From NCBI RefSeq assembly GCF_003386205.1, contig NZ_QRDY01000020.1:35944-99943 (forward strand): DNA of 64,000 bases, in the 5' to 3' direction. The translations under genes and the position numbers were made by a program. Source of the DNA: Cohnella lupini (GTDB lineage: Bacteria; Bacillota; Bacilli; Paenibacillales; Paenibacillaceae). The notes below the pieces were generated by a model. It was given only the letters and a program-made list of their open reading frames with translations. It was not told where the DNA came from and ran no database searches. Each line of letters starts with the position of its first letter. Position 1 is the first letter of the stretch. Below, in pieces: positions 26,478 to 35,406 of the stretch.

Positions 26478-26981
26478 ATGGAGAACCAGGATAAGCCGGT
26501 CGAGAAGAAGAAGCTTTCGCTTAACGTAGTAAGTAACAAGGAGCATAGGGGATTCGGTGCAGGAACGATCGACTTAAGTCAAGTTTCTTGCGTTATTATC
26601 GACGAAGGCGTAGCTTATATCGATGTCGGCGCGATGCATGCGAAGAGCAAGATCGAGAAGGGTATTAAATTTTCCCCGGACAAGGCGAACGTACCTAACG
26701 GTCGTCCGGCTTGGATCGTTTGGGTAGCCGTCGACCGCAACGAGAACGGGTCTTATTATGCGGGAGCTACTTCCTGCGAAATGCTCGTCGATACGGAGGC
26801 CAGAAGGGGATGGAAGATACTTCCCGATCACGTTAACCGTCTGGATGCTTCCCTCAAGCGCAAGATCATGTTGGACAATATAGGTCCGACGGAAAAAGAA
26901 GCCCTTCGTAAGCTGCTGGTAGAACATAATCAGGAGTGGTGGGATAACTCTTCCCAAGCGCTAAAGGATATACTTTCTTAA
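26478..26981 (+). CDS. ywhD: YwhD family protein
   Basis: 167 residues, soluble. Matches the YwhD family by LNVVSNKEHRGFGAGTIDLS, YIDVGAMHAKSKIEKGIKF, GRPAWIVWVAVDR and WKILPDHVNRLDASLK. Function unknown. In Bacillus this gene lies next to pbpG-speE-speB; here those genes are 10 kb further on. AGGAGGACGATC precedes the ATG. Confidence 0.9.
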   Translation: MENQDKPVEKKKLSLNVVSNKEHRGFGAGTIDLSQVSCVIIDEGVAYIDVGAMHAKSKIEKGIKFSPDKANVPNGRPAWIVWVAVDRNENGSYYAGATSCEMLVDTEARRGWKILPDHVNRLDASLKRKIMLDNIGPTEKEALRKLLVEHNQEWWDNSSQALKDILS

Positions 26982-26996
26982 GTCGACGTTAAATTA

Positions 26997-27048
26997 AAAG
27001 GGGTTGTTTCGCGAGTCCGTTCGGACTTGACGAAGCAACCCCTGTTTC
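26997..27048 (+). terminator. Strong terminator after ywhD
   Basis: AGGGGTTG-TTTCG / CGAAG-CAACCCCT long stem with inner CGAGTCCG/CGGACTTG pairing; followed by GTTTC. Confidence 0.8.
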
Positions 27049-27068
27049 ATTATCGTAACTCCGAGAAG

Positions 27069-27299
27069 CTAAGCGCTTGAAGAAATGAGAATCTCGTCGA
27101 GAGAATCCGATACTTCCTTCAGCTTAGGCAACGCATGGATGAGCGATCTCGATGGAACGTTGGAAATATAGGCCGTCATGATCTCTTCTTTGGACGCCCC
27201 GGCCTTTACCGCGTGCGGAAGGTAGGGTTTGATAGCCGGTATGCAATCGATAGCCGCGAACTTGGAAATGTAGAGCAGCTGCTTCGTTTTAGGATCCAT
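27069..27299 (-). CDS. Small carboxymuconolactone-decarboxylase-like protein
   Basis: 76 residues from the ATG at 27299 (MDPKTKQLLYISKFAAIDC). The helical pattern and the HAVKAGASKEEIMTAYI segment match the CMD/AhpD fold. AhpD-type members use a Cys-x-x-Cys pair; only one cysteine is present here, so disulfide chemistry is doubtful. The open frame continues to 27413 without a ribosome site. Confidence 0.7.
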   Translation of the reverse strand: MDPKTKQLLYISKFAAIDCIPAIKPYLPHAVKAGASKEEIMTAYISNVPSRSLIHALPKLKEVSDSLDEILISSSA

Positions 27300-27477
27300 G
27301 GGTAAACCTGCCTTTATAATTGGGATTGTATTACGCAAAGAACTTATATGCATTTTATAAACGCGAAACGGCGATCTTAAACAAATTAGAAGGAACCGCG
27401 TTAAGAGAGGCAAGACTTGTTACTATATGCGGCTAAGCCTTACCGGGAACCGAAGCTCGGGATGGAACAAAAGAATA

Positions 27478-27522
27478 AAATACCCCGGAAGCATGATCTC
27501 TCGATCGGCTCCGGGGTATTTT
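27478..27522 (-). terminator. Terminator of the ABC exporter operon
   Basis: ATACCCCGGA / TCCGGGGTAT (27480-27489 and 27510-27519); minus-strand readout ends in TATTTTATTCTTTT. May act in both directions. Confidence 0.85.
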
Positions 27523-27531
27523 CACGGTAAT

Positions 27532-28680
27532 TTATACGAACAATCGAGTATCGTTATTGCGGCTGAAACGATAGATGGCGATGATAGCGAATGCGGCCGC
27601 GAAGGCGAACAGGATGGCCAGATTCAAACCGATGCTCCCGAACCCGTCGCCGCGCTGTAGCTTGTTGATCGAATCGAGCAACCAATGCTGCGGGAAGAAA
27701 TTCGATATTTTCCGGACGGCGTCGGGCATGATATCCATCGGGAAGAAGCAGCCCGAGAGCAGACAAGTCGGCGTGATAATGAGGTTCGATAACCCGCCGG
27801 CCGCTTGGCTGCTTCTCGCGATGGCCACGATCATGAGAGATAGGCCGATGGAGGCCAAGGAGAACAAAAGCAGAATCGCGATCATCTGGCCATACGGGAT
27901 TCCGGAATCGACGTGGAAGACGGATCTCATCAAGAACAACGTCACGATGATCTGCAAGAAAAGGACGATGAAGCTTACGAGCACGTTGGAGACGACGTAT
28001 GCCCTCGCGGATACAGGCGACGATAGGATGCGGAGGAACGTGCGGTTCTCCTTCTCCTTCAGGATCAACTCCGACATATTGATAGCCGAGAAAAGCATGA
28101 AAGTAATCAGAAAGCCGATCGACTGATAGGTCATATCCTTCATTTTCGAAGTATCTTTAACCGTTTCTGCGGTAATCTTGTAGCTTTGCTTGGCGTATTC
28201 GGCGTAGAGGCTGTCGAAGGCGGCCGGATCGCCTTCGGTTTCCTTGCCGATTGCCGTTACGTTGCCGAGGTACCCCTCAAGCATCGCCTTGACGTAAGCC
28301 GTTACTTGAGCGCCTTTGACGGAGACGAGATCGAGGGCCGCCGGTTGGCCGTTTCTTAAGCTGTCCGCGAATCCTTCAGCAAACACGAGGCCGCTATCCA
28401 GCTTGCCGGCTGCGATATCGGCACGAAGAGCGCTATCGTCGGTTAACGTGACTTCTACTTGATTTAACCCTTCGACGAATCGGATCGCGTCTTGCGTAAT
28501 CGCCTGATTACCGTCGCCGTTCACGATTCCGACGCGGAGCGCCATTCCGCTTGAGTTGCTATAGAGCACCATGGAAAGCAATACTCCGACAAGCGGTAAT
28601 CCGAAATAGACTATCCACCTTTTTTCCTTAAGAAACGTATTGATGATGGACTTGCGGGCAAGCCATAGAATCGTCTGCAT
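27532..28680 (-). CDS. ABC-2 type permease, LnrN-like
   Basis: 382-residue membrane subunit: one N-terminal helix (IVYFGLPLVGVLLSMVLYS), an extracellular domain of about 150 residues, then five helices including LTPTCLLSGCFFPMDIMP-type segment near 300. Matches the ABC-2 membrane protein family, with a paralogue encoded just upstream. With the ATPase and the adjacent two-component system the layout equals the linearmycin-resistance exporter LnrLMN-LnrJK of Bacillus. Starts two bases after the previous stop, behind GGGAGG. Confidence 0.88.
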   Translation of the reverse strand: MQTILWLARKSIINTFLKEKRWIVYFGLPLVGVLLSMVLYSNSSGMALRVGIVNGDGNQAITQDAIRFVEGLNQVEVTLTDDSALRADIAAGKLDSGLVFAEGFADSLRNGQPAALDLVSVKGAQVTAYVKAMLEGYLGNVTAIGKETEGDPAAFDSLYAEYAKQSYKITAETVKDTSKMKDMTYQSIGFLITFMLFSAINMSELILKEKENRTFLRILSSPVSARAYVVSNVLVSFIVLFLQIIVTLFLMRSVFHVDSGIPYGQMIAILLLFSLASIGLSLMIVAIARSSQAAGGLSNLIITPTCLLSGCFFPMDIMPDAVRKISNFFPQHWLLDSINKLQRGDGFGSIGLNLAILFAFAAAFAIIAIYRFSRNNDTRLFV

Positions 28681-28682
28681 GT

Positions 28683-29813
28683 TTATAACGCCTCCCGTTT
28701 GCGCATGATTAAGGCTGCCGTGATAAGGAATGCGGCCGCAATCCCTAAGTTAACGCCGATCGTCGGCCATGCGGCCATTAAGTCGTCGGCGTAAATGATT
28801 TTCGTTAACGCCGTATTCGCCCAATGAAGCGGCGAGATATACGGTAATATCTGAGTGATCCATGCGCCTCCGCGTTGGTCGACGGGAAAGTATGCCCCTC
28901 CGACGAACGACGCGATCTGCGTGAAGATCATGATGAACGATCGCGCCGAATCTCCTTTGAGCAAGTAGCTAAGGCCAAGGCCCAAGCTTATGGAGAAGAT
29001 AACCTGCGTTGCGAGGACGAGGAATACCATTCCGTAATGGTCACCCCAATTGGCGCCGTATACGAATAGACTGAAAAGAACGACGGCTATGATGCAGAGG
29101 AAATTAATGATCGTGCTTCCCAGAACTTTACCCGCGAAGAGCGATCCCTTGCTAACGGGGGAGGCCATCAAGCGGATAGCGGTTTTGCGAGTTCTCTCGC
29201 TGCGAAATAGGAAGCTTCCCGGTAAAGCGGAGTAGAGAGCGATCATCGTCGTCATCGATATGGCGTAATAGTCCATCGAGCCTGCTTGTTTATTCGGATC
29301 CAGGGAGGTTTCCCGGACGATATGGGATCCGCCGTTCGCGTTCGCCAGGATAGCCTCGGCTTTCGAAGGATCTTGCTTGAACGCGGCCGCGGCTAGATTG
29401 TACTGATTCGCAAAAGCGGTGAGCATGCCTTGAATAATATTGCTCTCGATCGCGTGTTTGCTGCTGCCGTACACCTGTATGCCATCATCGCCAAGCTCGA
29501 CGTATGCGGTGTAACGGTCTTCGCGGATTTCCTCCTGGCCGTTGGTGCCGTCCGCGGCGGGGACGATCTGTATCCCTTCGTGTTCTATGGCCTGGGAGAA
29601 TCCTTGCCAGTGTTGTATGAGCTGAGGATTGCTTGCCTTGTTGGAATACAATAATTGCATATCGCCGATTTGGGCGGTGCTAGAGAACGCGTTCGTTAGC
29701 GCCGTGCCGAGAATGAGCATGAGCAATATCGGAAAAGCAAGCATGAAGATAAACGTTTGCGTCGACCGGAGACTCGATTTAATCTCTTTGATCATGATGT
29801 TCCATACGTTCAT
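28683..29813 (-). CDS. ABC-2 type permease, LnrM-like
   Basis: 376-residue partner permease with the same layout: N-terminal helix (FIFMLAFPILLMLILGTAL), large extracellular loop, C-terminal helices (SIIN-type FLCIIAVVLFSLFVYG, VFLVLATQVIFSISLGLGLSYLL, FVGGAYFPVDQRGG). The two permeases should form a heterodimer. Start behind AAGGAGG; 15 bp after the ATPase gene. Confidence 0.88.
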   Translation of the reverse strand: MNVWNIMIKEIKSSLRSTQTFIFMLAFPILLMLILGTALTNAFSSTAQIGDMQLLYSNKASNPQLIQHWQGFSQAIEHEGIQIVPAADGTNGQEEIREDRYTAYVELGDDGIQVYGSSKHAIESNIIQGMLTAFANQYNLAAAAFKQDPSKAEAILANANGGSHIVRETSLDPNKQAGSMDYYAISMTTMIALYSALPGSFLFRSERTRKTAIRLMASPVSKGSLFAGKVLGSTIINFLCIIAVVLFSLFVYGANWGDHYGMVFLVLATQVIFSISLGLGLSYLLKGDSARSFIMIFTQIASFVGGAYFPVDQRGGAWITQILPYISPLHWANTALTKIIYADDLMAAWPTIGVNLGIAAAFLITAALIMRKREAL

Positions 29814-29828
29814 GGCGAATGTTCCTCC

Positions 29829-30764
29829 TTAATCGCGGAGATTCCGGCCGGTTAAGGTCAGGAATACCGTCTCCAGATTCGGCGCTTGCTCTTCGACGGA
29901 ACGGATCTCGGCTTGGTCCTTAATCAACTGCTGAATGATTCGGTTAAGATTGTTGACTTCGCCTTTCGAAGTGATCTTGATCGTATTTTCGTCCAGCCGT
30001 ACGGAGGTCACGCCTTGGATTTGTTTTAACGGCTCGATGTCCTGGGAGCCCGCCGATTTAATGCCGATCCAGATATCCTTCGTATCGGTAATGATAGCCT
30101 TGAGCTGCTCTTTCGTACCCTCGGCGATGATCTTGCCGTGGTCGACGATGGCGATTCGGGTGCAAAGCTCTTCGACTTCCTCCATGTAATGGCTCGTGTA
30201 AATAATCGTACATCCCATCTCGTTCAGCTTTCTCACCGAGTTCAAAATATAATTCCGCGATTGGGGATCGATTCCGACGGTCGGTTCGTCCATGATGATG
30301 AGCTTCGGTCGGTGGGCGATGGCGCAAGCGATATTCAGCCGGCGTTTCATTCCGCCCGAGAAGTTTTTCGGAAAGCTCTTATGCTTATCGGCGAGGCCGA
30401 CGAATTCCAGCGCTTCCGCCGTGCGTTCCTTCAGCAACGCTCCTCTGATTCCATAGAGTCCGGCGAAGAAGCTGACATTCTCGTAAGCCGTCATATTCTC
30501 GTAGATGGATAAGTCCTGCGGCACGATGCCGATGTTCATTTTGGCGAAATGGCTATCCGATACGATATTGCGGCCGAGAATGAGAATTTCTCCTTTGCTC
30601 ACCCGCAGCAGGGAAGAGATCATGTTGATCGTCGTGCTCTTGCCCGCGCCGTTCGCTCCCAGGAACCCGAAGATTTCTCCTTCGCGAACGTTAAGCGACA
30701 TGTTATCTACGGCAACGAAATCTCCGAATTTCTTGGTCAGGTTGCGAATCTCGAGTACGTTCAT
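29829..30764 (-). CDS. ABC exporter ATPase, LnrL-like
   Basis: 311-residue ATPase of the drug-exporter (DrrA/CcmA) type. Walker A GANGAGKS, Q-loop GIVPQDLSIYENMTAYENV, signature FSGGMKRRLNIACAIA, Walker B LIIMDEPTVGIDPQ and H-switch TSHYMEE, then the ~80-residue C-terminal domain typical for this class. First gene of the exporter group; LnrLMN pumps out membrane-active polyenes such as linearmycin in Bacillus. The substrate here is inferred from gene order only. Confidence 0.9.
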   Translation of the reverse strand: MNVLEIRNLTKKFGDFVAVDNMSLNVREGEIFGFLGANGAGKSTTINMISSLLRVSKGEILILGRNIVSDSHFAKMNIGIVPQDLSIYENMTAYENVSFFAGLYGIRGALLKERTAEALEFVGLADKHKSFPKNFSGGMKRRLNIACAIAHRPKLIIMDEPTVGIDPQSRNYILNSVRKLNEMGCTIIYTSHYMEEVEELCTRIAIVDHGKIIAEGTKEQLKAIITDTKDIWIGIKSAGSQDIEPLKQIQGVTSVRLDENTIKITSKGEVNNLNRIIQQLIKDQAEIRSVEEQAPNLETVFLTLTGRNLRD

Positions 30765-30793
30765 GTTTATCGCTCCATCTCATAATGTTATTT

Positions 30794-30958
30794 TTCAAAA
30801 AGTCCGGTTTTCAGCACCGAGAAGGTTGAAAGAAGCTAGGGAATGAGGATCGGAGCGTAGGCAAACCTACGTGAGAACCGGAAGTCCCGGCTGAATTCAA
30901 GATTCGATGTCGAATTGACTTCCTGCTAAACTTCGTGATCAAAATCGGATTTTTTGAA
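30794..30958. mobile_element. 165-bp element with terminal inverted repeats, MITE-like or structured RNA
   Basis: Begins TTCAAAAAGTCCGGTTTT (30794-30811) and ends AAAATCGGATTTTTTGAA (30941-30958); the ends are inverted copies matching at 16 of 18 bases. Inside are two further perfect hairpins, CGTAGG-CAAA-CCTACG (about 30857-30872) and ATTCGA-TG-TCGAAT. No coding capacity. A palindrome made of the same ends fused together stands upstream of speE. It occupies the gap between the histidine kinase and the exporter ATPase. Nature (mobile repeat or conserved RNA) undecided. Confidence 0.65.
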
Positions 30959-31087
30959 TTACCTCTCAAGAGGTTATGTATGTATTGTAAAGAAATAGGA
31001 TGCCCTTATGTCAGTGCATAAGTTCATCCTATCGGCATGAGAATCTTCCTGTTTCCTTCATAGGCTTAGCGTGAACATTTACCCTGC

Positions 31088-32188
31088 CTAGCAAGGCAAT
31101 AGCGTCGTCACGCTGAAACCCTTCGTTCCGTCCGCGATAACCGTGCCGCCCACCGTTGCCGCCCTCTCCTCCATCCCGACGATACCGAGCCCCTTGACCA
31201 CTTTGTCCGCTCCTATGCCGTTATCCGAAACCACCGACTTAATGAATTTGTTCAACACCTTGATCTCGATATGGATTCCGCTCGCTTTACCGTATTTCAA
31301 CGAGTTCGTGATCGACTCGATCGCGTTCTCTTGAATGATTTTCCAGTGAATAGGGGTAATGCTTTCAAGGTCTCCGTCATGCGCGAGAGTCGCGTCCACG
31401 GAATGCTTGGCGGATAGCTCGTCCACGATTAAACGGAGACGATGGATGCCAAGCTCCTCGGAACGGGGTTTCGCGTCCTTCAAGGTGAAGCGGATTCTCT
31501 CGAGTCCTTCCTTGGAGATGGAGATGGCGTTGCCGATGAGTTCCGAAGACTTGTCGGGATCGATGGCGAGCAGACGCTTGGAGGCTTCCATCTGTATAAG
31601 CGCGCCTGCCATCGCATGGCCGATATCATCGTGAATTTGCTGGGAAATGCGATTGCGCTCCTCCAGCTTGATCGTATATTCGGACTGTCTCATATATTCC
31701 TTATTTTCGCTTAGCGAACGATTTAACCTCTGTAAATCCTCCCGCATACTTTCGGCCTCGGCTTCCCATTTCGCGGATTTTTCGATCGCAATCCGGACGT
31801 TTGCCAGCAGCAATAGGCTAAGAAACGCCGCTAATAAGTAAGCAGGCAGAAAGGAGGTGGGGATGAAGGGTATCGTGGCGAGCATCAGCAATGGAGTATA
31901 TATTTTCTTCCAGCCGCTAAGCCAAGCGACCTCATATAAATTGACGGGGAGAAGCAGTACGAATAACGGGTCTAATAGAAGCGCGCATCCGATAACGAAA
32001 GCAGCCGAGAGGATGGACAAGAGCTGTTTGGGTCCTGTTTTTTTGAAAATAGGAATGGAGATATTCAGGATAAGGTAGAAGAGGGAAACGAGTATGTACC
32101 AAGCATCGGCCGAGGGCGCAAGAAAGAACGTGATCGCGATCACGTAGGCAAGAACGGCCGTCTTGTTGCTGATAATCCAGAAATCCAT
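31088..32188 (-). CDS. Sensor histidine kinase, LnrJ/DesK-like
   Basis: 366 residues. About five to six membrane helices in the first 130 residues without a large extracellular loop, a coiled coil, then HisKA_3 with the phosphorylated His in ERNRISQQIHDDIGHAMAG (about 193) and a HATPase_c domain with N-box ENAIESITNSLKYG, G1 VSDNGIGADKV and G2 GLGIVGMEER. Partners the LuxR-type regulator encoded 13 bp upstream and probably senses a membrane-active compound for the neighbouring exporter. Confidence 0.9.
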   Translation of the reverse strand: MDFWIISNKTAVLAYVIAITFFLAPSADAWYILVSLFYLILNISIPIFKKTGPKQLLSILSAAFVIGCALLLDPLFVLLLPVNLYEVAWLSGWKKIYTPLLMLATIPFIPTSFLPAYLLAAFLSLLLLANVRIAIEKSAKWEAEAESMREDLQRLNRSLSENKEYMRQSEYTIKLEERNRISQQIHDDIGHAMAGALIQMEASKRLLAIDPDKSSELIGNAISISKEGLERIRFTLKDAKPRSEELGIHRLRLIVDELSAKHSVDATLAHDGDLESITPIHWKIIQENAIESITNSLKYGKASGIHIEIKVLNKFIKSVVSDNGIGADKVVKGLGIVGMEERAATVGGTVIADGTKGFSVTTLLPC

Positions 32189-32201
32189 GGGAAGAGCGCT
32201 C

Positions 32202-32906
32202 CTATCCGTCCGATGTTCTCGTTTCGCCGGTCAAGTAGTAAATCGCGATTTGCGTCCGGTGCTCCAACCCCGTTTTGTTCAGGACGGATGTAATGTAATT
32301 TGCGATCGTTCCTTCGGAAATGAACAGTTTCTTCGAAATATCCTTATTGGACAATCCGTTGGCGATTTGCGCCATGACGTCGAGCTCGCGCTCCGTGAAT
32401 AAGCCGCGGTCGATGGAAGGATGGGAATTAGCGAAGTTCGGCGCCGCGGGAGCCTGAGGGCTTGTCGAAGGATTCGCATTCGCGCTATCGGCAAGAAGGC
32501 TGGACCTGATTTTGTCCAAGATGACGTCTTGCAGAACCTGATGGTTATTATGCACGCTTTTGATGGCATCGCGAATGCGTTCGGGATCGTTGTTCTTAAG
32601 CAAGTATCCGCGCGCGCCGGCTTTAATGGCATCGAGTACGAATTCGTCATCGTCGAATGTCGTCAAGATCAGCGGTTTTGCCGTGGTTTCCGCCGTCAGG
32701 ATACGGGTCGCTTCCACGCCGTTCATGTTCGGCATTCTCATGTCCAGCAGCACGACGTCCACTTCGTTGCGACGACAGAACTCCACGGCTTCCGCGCCGT
32801 CCTCCACCGTTCCGACGACTTCGAAATCGTTAAAGGTAGTCAATATGATTTTCATGCCTTCCCGAATGAAGGAATTATCGTCGGCGATCAGCACTCTAAT
32901 TTTCAA
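32202..32906 (-). CDS. LuxR/NarL-type response regulator, LnrK-like
   Basis: 234 residues from the TTG at 32906, ten bases behind GGAGG; an earlier ATG at 32948 has no ribosome site. REC domain with DDNSF acidic pair, phospho-Asp in VVLLDMRMPNMNG and Lys in YLLKNNDPE; a Pro/Ser/Ala linker; HTH LuxR domain TERELDVMAQIANGLSNKD, GTIANYITSVLNKTGL. Precedes its kinase on the minus strand and probably activates the exporter genes downstream. Confidence 0.9.
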   Translation of the reverse strand: MKIRVLIADDNSFIREGMKIILTTFNDFEVVGTVEDGAEAVEFCRRNEVDVVLLDMRMPNMNGVEATRILTAETTAKPLILTTFDDDEFVLDAIKAGARGYLLKNNDPERIRDAIKSVHNNHQVLQDVILDKIRSSLLADSANANPSTSPQAPAAPNFANSHPSIDRGLFTERELDVMAQIANGLSNKDISKKLFISEGTIANYITSVLNKTGLEHRTQIAIYYLTGETRTSDG

Positions 32907-32985
32907 CGTTGCGCAGCCTCCCCTATTAACGGATGTTTCCAACGTCATCTTACCTTATTTCGGAATAGCGGAAAAGGATAGGTTG

Positions 32986-33021
32986 AAAAAGACCTCAACG
33001 GGCGCCCGCTGAGGTCTTTTG
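32986..33021 (-). terminator. Terminator of the FTR1 operon
   Basis: GACCTCA (32991-32997) pairs with TGAGGTC (33010-33016) with GGGCGCCC in the loop; minus-strand readout ends TCTTTTTC. Confidence 0.85.
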
Positions 33022-33033
33022 CTTTGAATCAAA

Positions 33034-35406
33034 TTAAGCCGTTTGAGGATCGGCGGCAGCCGGAGCGTTTTTCTCCTTGCGTTTGCTCTTGGTTAGAGCT
33101 TTAGCTAGGAAATAGCTTCCGAGTACGAAAACGAAAGATGCGATTTGCAGAACCAAGCCTTCCCAGGTCGCATATAATCCGAACCAAAGGCTAGCCCAGT
33201 AGGGGAACTCGAAAGCTCGGATCGCGTGAAGCGGCAACCAGCCGACCACTTGGAATACGTGAACGGTCATCCCTACCATGGTTACCAATACGCTGCTGAT
33301 CATAACGCCGGTGATGATTAGCATTTTCTTGTAAGGCAGCTTAACTTGGACGAGGAAGAGTAGCAAACCTACAGCGATAACGCCGACCATCCCCAATCCG
33401 ATTCCGCCCATGACGACCCCGGAGCCCGCGTCGAGTACCATGGCTTGCAGGAAGAGCACCGTTTCGAAGCCTTCCCGGTAAATGCTCGTGAATCCGAGGA
33501 TAACCATGCCGATCATCTGGCCGACGTCGCCTCTGGCGATCTCGCCTTTTTTCTTTTGAAAGCTCTGCAGCCATCCGCTCCAGTACGTTTTGTGGAAAAA
33601 CCAGTTGGTGATCAGGAGAAGAACGGCAACCGCGATGAGCGACACGATCGCTTCGAGATGCTCGCCGAATCTGGCTAGCGAGCTTAATAGTCCTCTGGCC
33701 AGCAACCAAGTGATGGCAGTGGCGCCAAGAGCGGCAAGCGCTCCCCACCAGAGAGGCTTACGCAAGTGCGCATAGGCTCCGCGTTGTAAGCCGGCCATGA
33801 GAGCCGCCAGAATAAGCACGGCCTCCAAGCCTTCGCGAAAAACGATCGTAGCCGTGTTGACGGATACGGCCGTCGCGGAGGAGTTGCTTCCGCCGATCGC
33901 GTCTTGGGCTTTGCCGAGCTGAATCTCGAGCTCCTTGCGTTCGGCTTTGATATCGGCCTTGGACGCGTGCTGCGAGATAAGCTTCGCCAAGCCGGGATTC
34001 TCGTGGTAGCCGTTCCAGAACAACCCTTCGATAATTGGCTTGAAGTTCGGGGCGAATGCCACGATTCTCGGTTCTGGACCCGTCTCCATGACTGCATAGG
34101 CCTCTAATCGAGCCGATTCCGCCATGTCGTATTGTCCGGAAGCGATCGCGCTCTCGACTTGATCGAGCAAGGAGATAACGGTATCGAAATCGCCGGCGAT
34201 GCTTCTCTTCGTCCACTCGGCCGGAATCATGCCGGAGAAGAGCTCGTGGAAGCGTTCCGTTTTCTCGTCCACGATTTTCGGAGAAGCGACTTTGGTTTGG
34301 GCCGTCGCATCGGATAAAACGACCTTCAGCTCTTTCAGCAACGTCTCCAACTCGGTAGTCTTGGAAGCGTCGAAGGCTTCTAGATCGCCTTGCAGCTCGT
34401 CGAAGGCGTTAACGGCCCCGGTATGGAAGGAAGTCGCTTCGATGACTTCGAAGTCCTTGATGACTTTTCCGCCGCCAACGGCGCGGCCGTATTCGACCGA
34501 AATCAATCCGATGAAGCGCGAGATCTGCCCCGCTCGGCGTTTCTTCTCGTCCAGCGTCAACGGCGCGGCGCGGAAGCCGCGAAGATCGTGCTGGAGAGCG
34601 TCGATCTCCGCCGCCGCGGATTTGCCTTCGATCGCGGCGGCTCGTAAGGCGGCGAACCGATCGCTGATTCTTGCCAGCTCCGCGTCACCTTTCTGGGAGC
34701 GGTAAGCTTCGGAGATGATCGCGAAATAGCTCTCCGCGGCGGATGCATGCTCCGCCCTACGGATAGCGAAATCCTTGGACTCCGCATCGGCTAAGTCCTG
34801 AAGAGACTTGGACATTCTCGCCTGATACGTATCGAGCAGGTCCGTGGACAATCTGGCCCTGGCATCATCGCTGGTCGTCTTGCCGGCAATGAATTCCTCG
34901 ACGGCGAGCGTGCCGTCCGTGTTCGGGCGGGAGAATCTCGTCGTTTGCCTGAACTCGCGGAGGCGGAGCCATTCCTTCGCTTTCGCTCCGTTGCCGTCCG
35001 CAAGCGCTTTGTCGGTCACGGCATAGCTTCCGGCCAGCAGGCCGATGGACAGTTGCGACTTTGATGCGGCCATCTCTCGTTCGTTGCCGGATTGCAATGC
35101 TTGCACCGCTTGCTGCAGTGCCGACTCGATTCGCTCGTTAACCATCGGGTTAGCTTGCTCTATTTCGTTTTTTAAGTAGGATCGGTATTGTTCCGCGGCC
35201 GTGCTTAAGCTTGATTGAGCAGAGGTCAAGCTTTCGGTGTCTCCCGCGGATTGCAAAGTTTGGGATTGCGCGACGGCATTCTGCATCGTTCTTGCGGCCG
35301 TGGCGGGATCCTCCGCGGAAAAGGCAGAAGCAGGCGAGCTCCACAATGGAAGCAAGCCTGCAATCAAGGTCAGCATATAGAGCTTTCGTAGTCCGTTCTT
35401 AAGCAT
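33034..35406 (-). CDS. FTR1-family iron permease with long extracellular N-terminal domain
   Basis: 790 residues. Signal peptide (LYMLTLIAGLLPLWSSPASA), then about 480 helical, charged residues predicted outside the cell, then seven membrane helices of the FTR1/EfeU permease. The two iron-conducting motifs are present: REGLE (about 523) and REGFE (about 642). Typical EfeU is about 280-480 residues, so the extracellular portion is large. The ATG overlaps the lipoprotein stop (ATGCTTAA), so translation is coupled. Second gene behind a Fur-box promoter. Expected role: high-affinity iron import. Confidence 0.9.
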   Translation of the reverse strand: MLKNGLRKLYMLTLIAGLLPLWSSPASAFSAEDPATAARTMQNAVAQSQTLQSAGDTESLTSAQSSLSTAAEQYRSYLKNEIEQANPMVNERIESALQQAVQALQSGNEREMAASKSQLSIGLLAGSYAVTDKALADGNGAKAKEWLRLREFRQTTRFSRPNTDGTLAVEEFIAGKTTSDDARARLSTDLLDTYQARMSKSLQDLADAESKDFAIRRAEHASAAESYFAIISEAYRSQKGDAELARISDRFAALRAAAIEGKSAAAEIDALQHDLRGFRAAPLTLDEKKRRAGQISRFIGLISVEYGRAVGGGKVIKDFEVIEATSFHTGAVNAFDELQGDLEAFDASKTTELETLLKELKVVLSDATAQTKVASPKIVDEKTERFHELFSGMIPAEWTKRSIAGDFDTVISLLDQVESAIASGQYDMAESARLEAYAVMETGPEPRIVAFAPNFKPIIEGLFWNGYHENPGLAKLISQHASKADIKAERKELEIQLGKAQDAIGGSNSSATAVSVNTATIVFREGLEAVLILAALMAGLQRGAYAHLRKPLWWGALAALGATAITWLLARGLLSSLARFGEHLEAIVSLIAVAVLLLITNWFFHKTYWSGWLQSFQKKKGEIARGDVGQMIGMVILGFTSIYREGFETVLFLQAMVLDAGSGVVMGGIGLGMVGVIAVGLLLFLVQVKLPYKKMLIITGVMISSVLVTMVGMTVHVFQVVGWLPLHAIRAFEFPYWASLWFGLYATWEGLVLQIASFVFVLGSYFLAKALTKSKRKEKNAPAAADPQTA

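Noticed and set aside
30794..30958. Insertion sequence with transposase
   Set aside because: The element is too short to code for a transposase; only the inverted ends suggest mobility.
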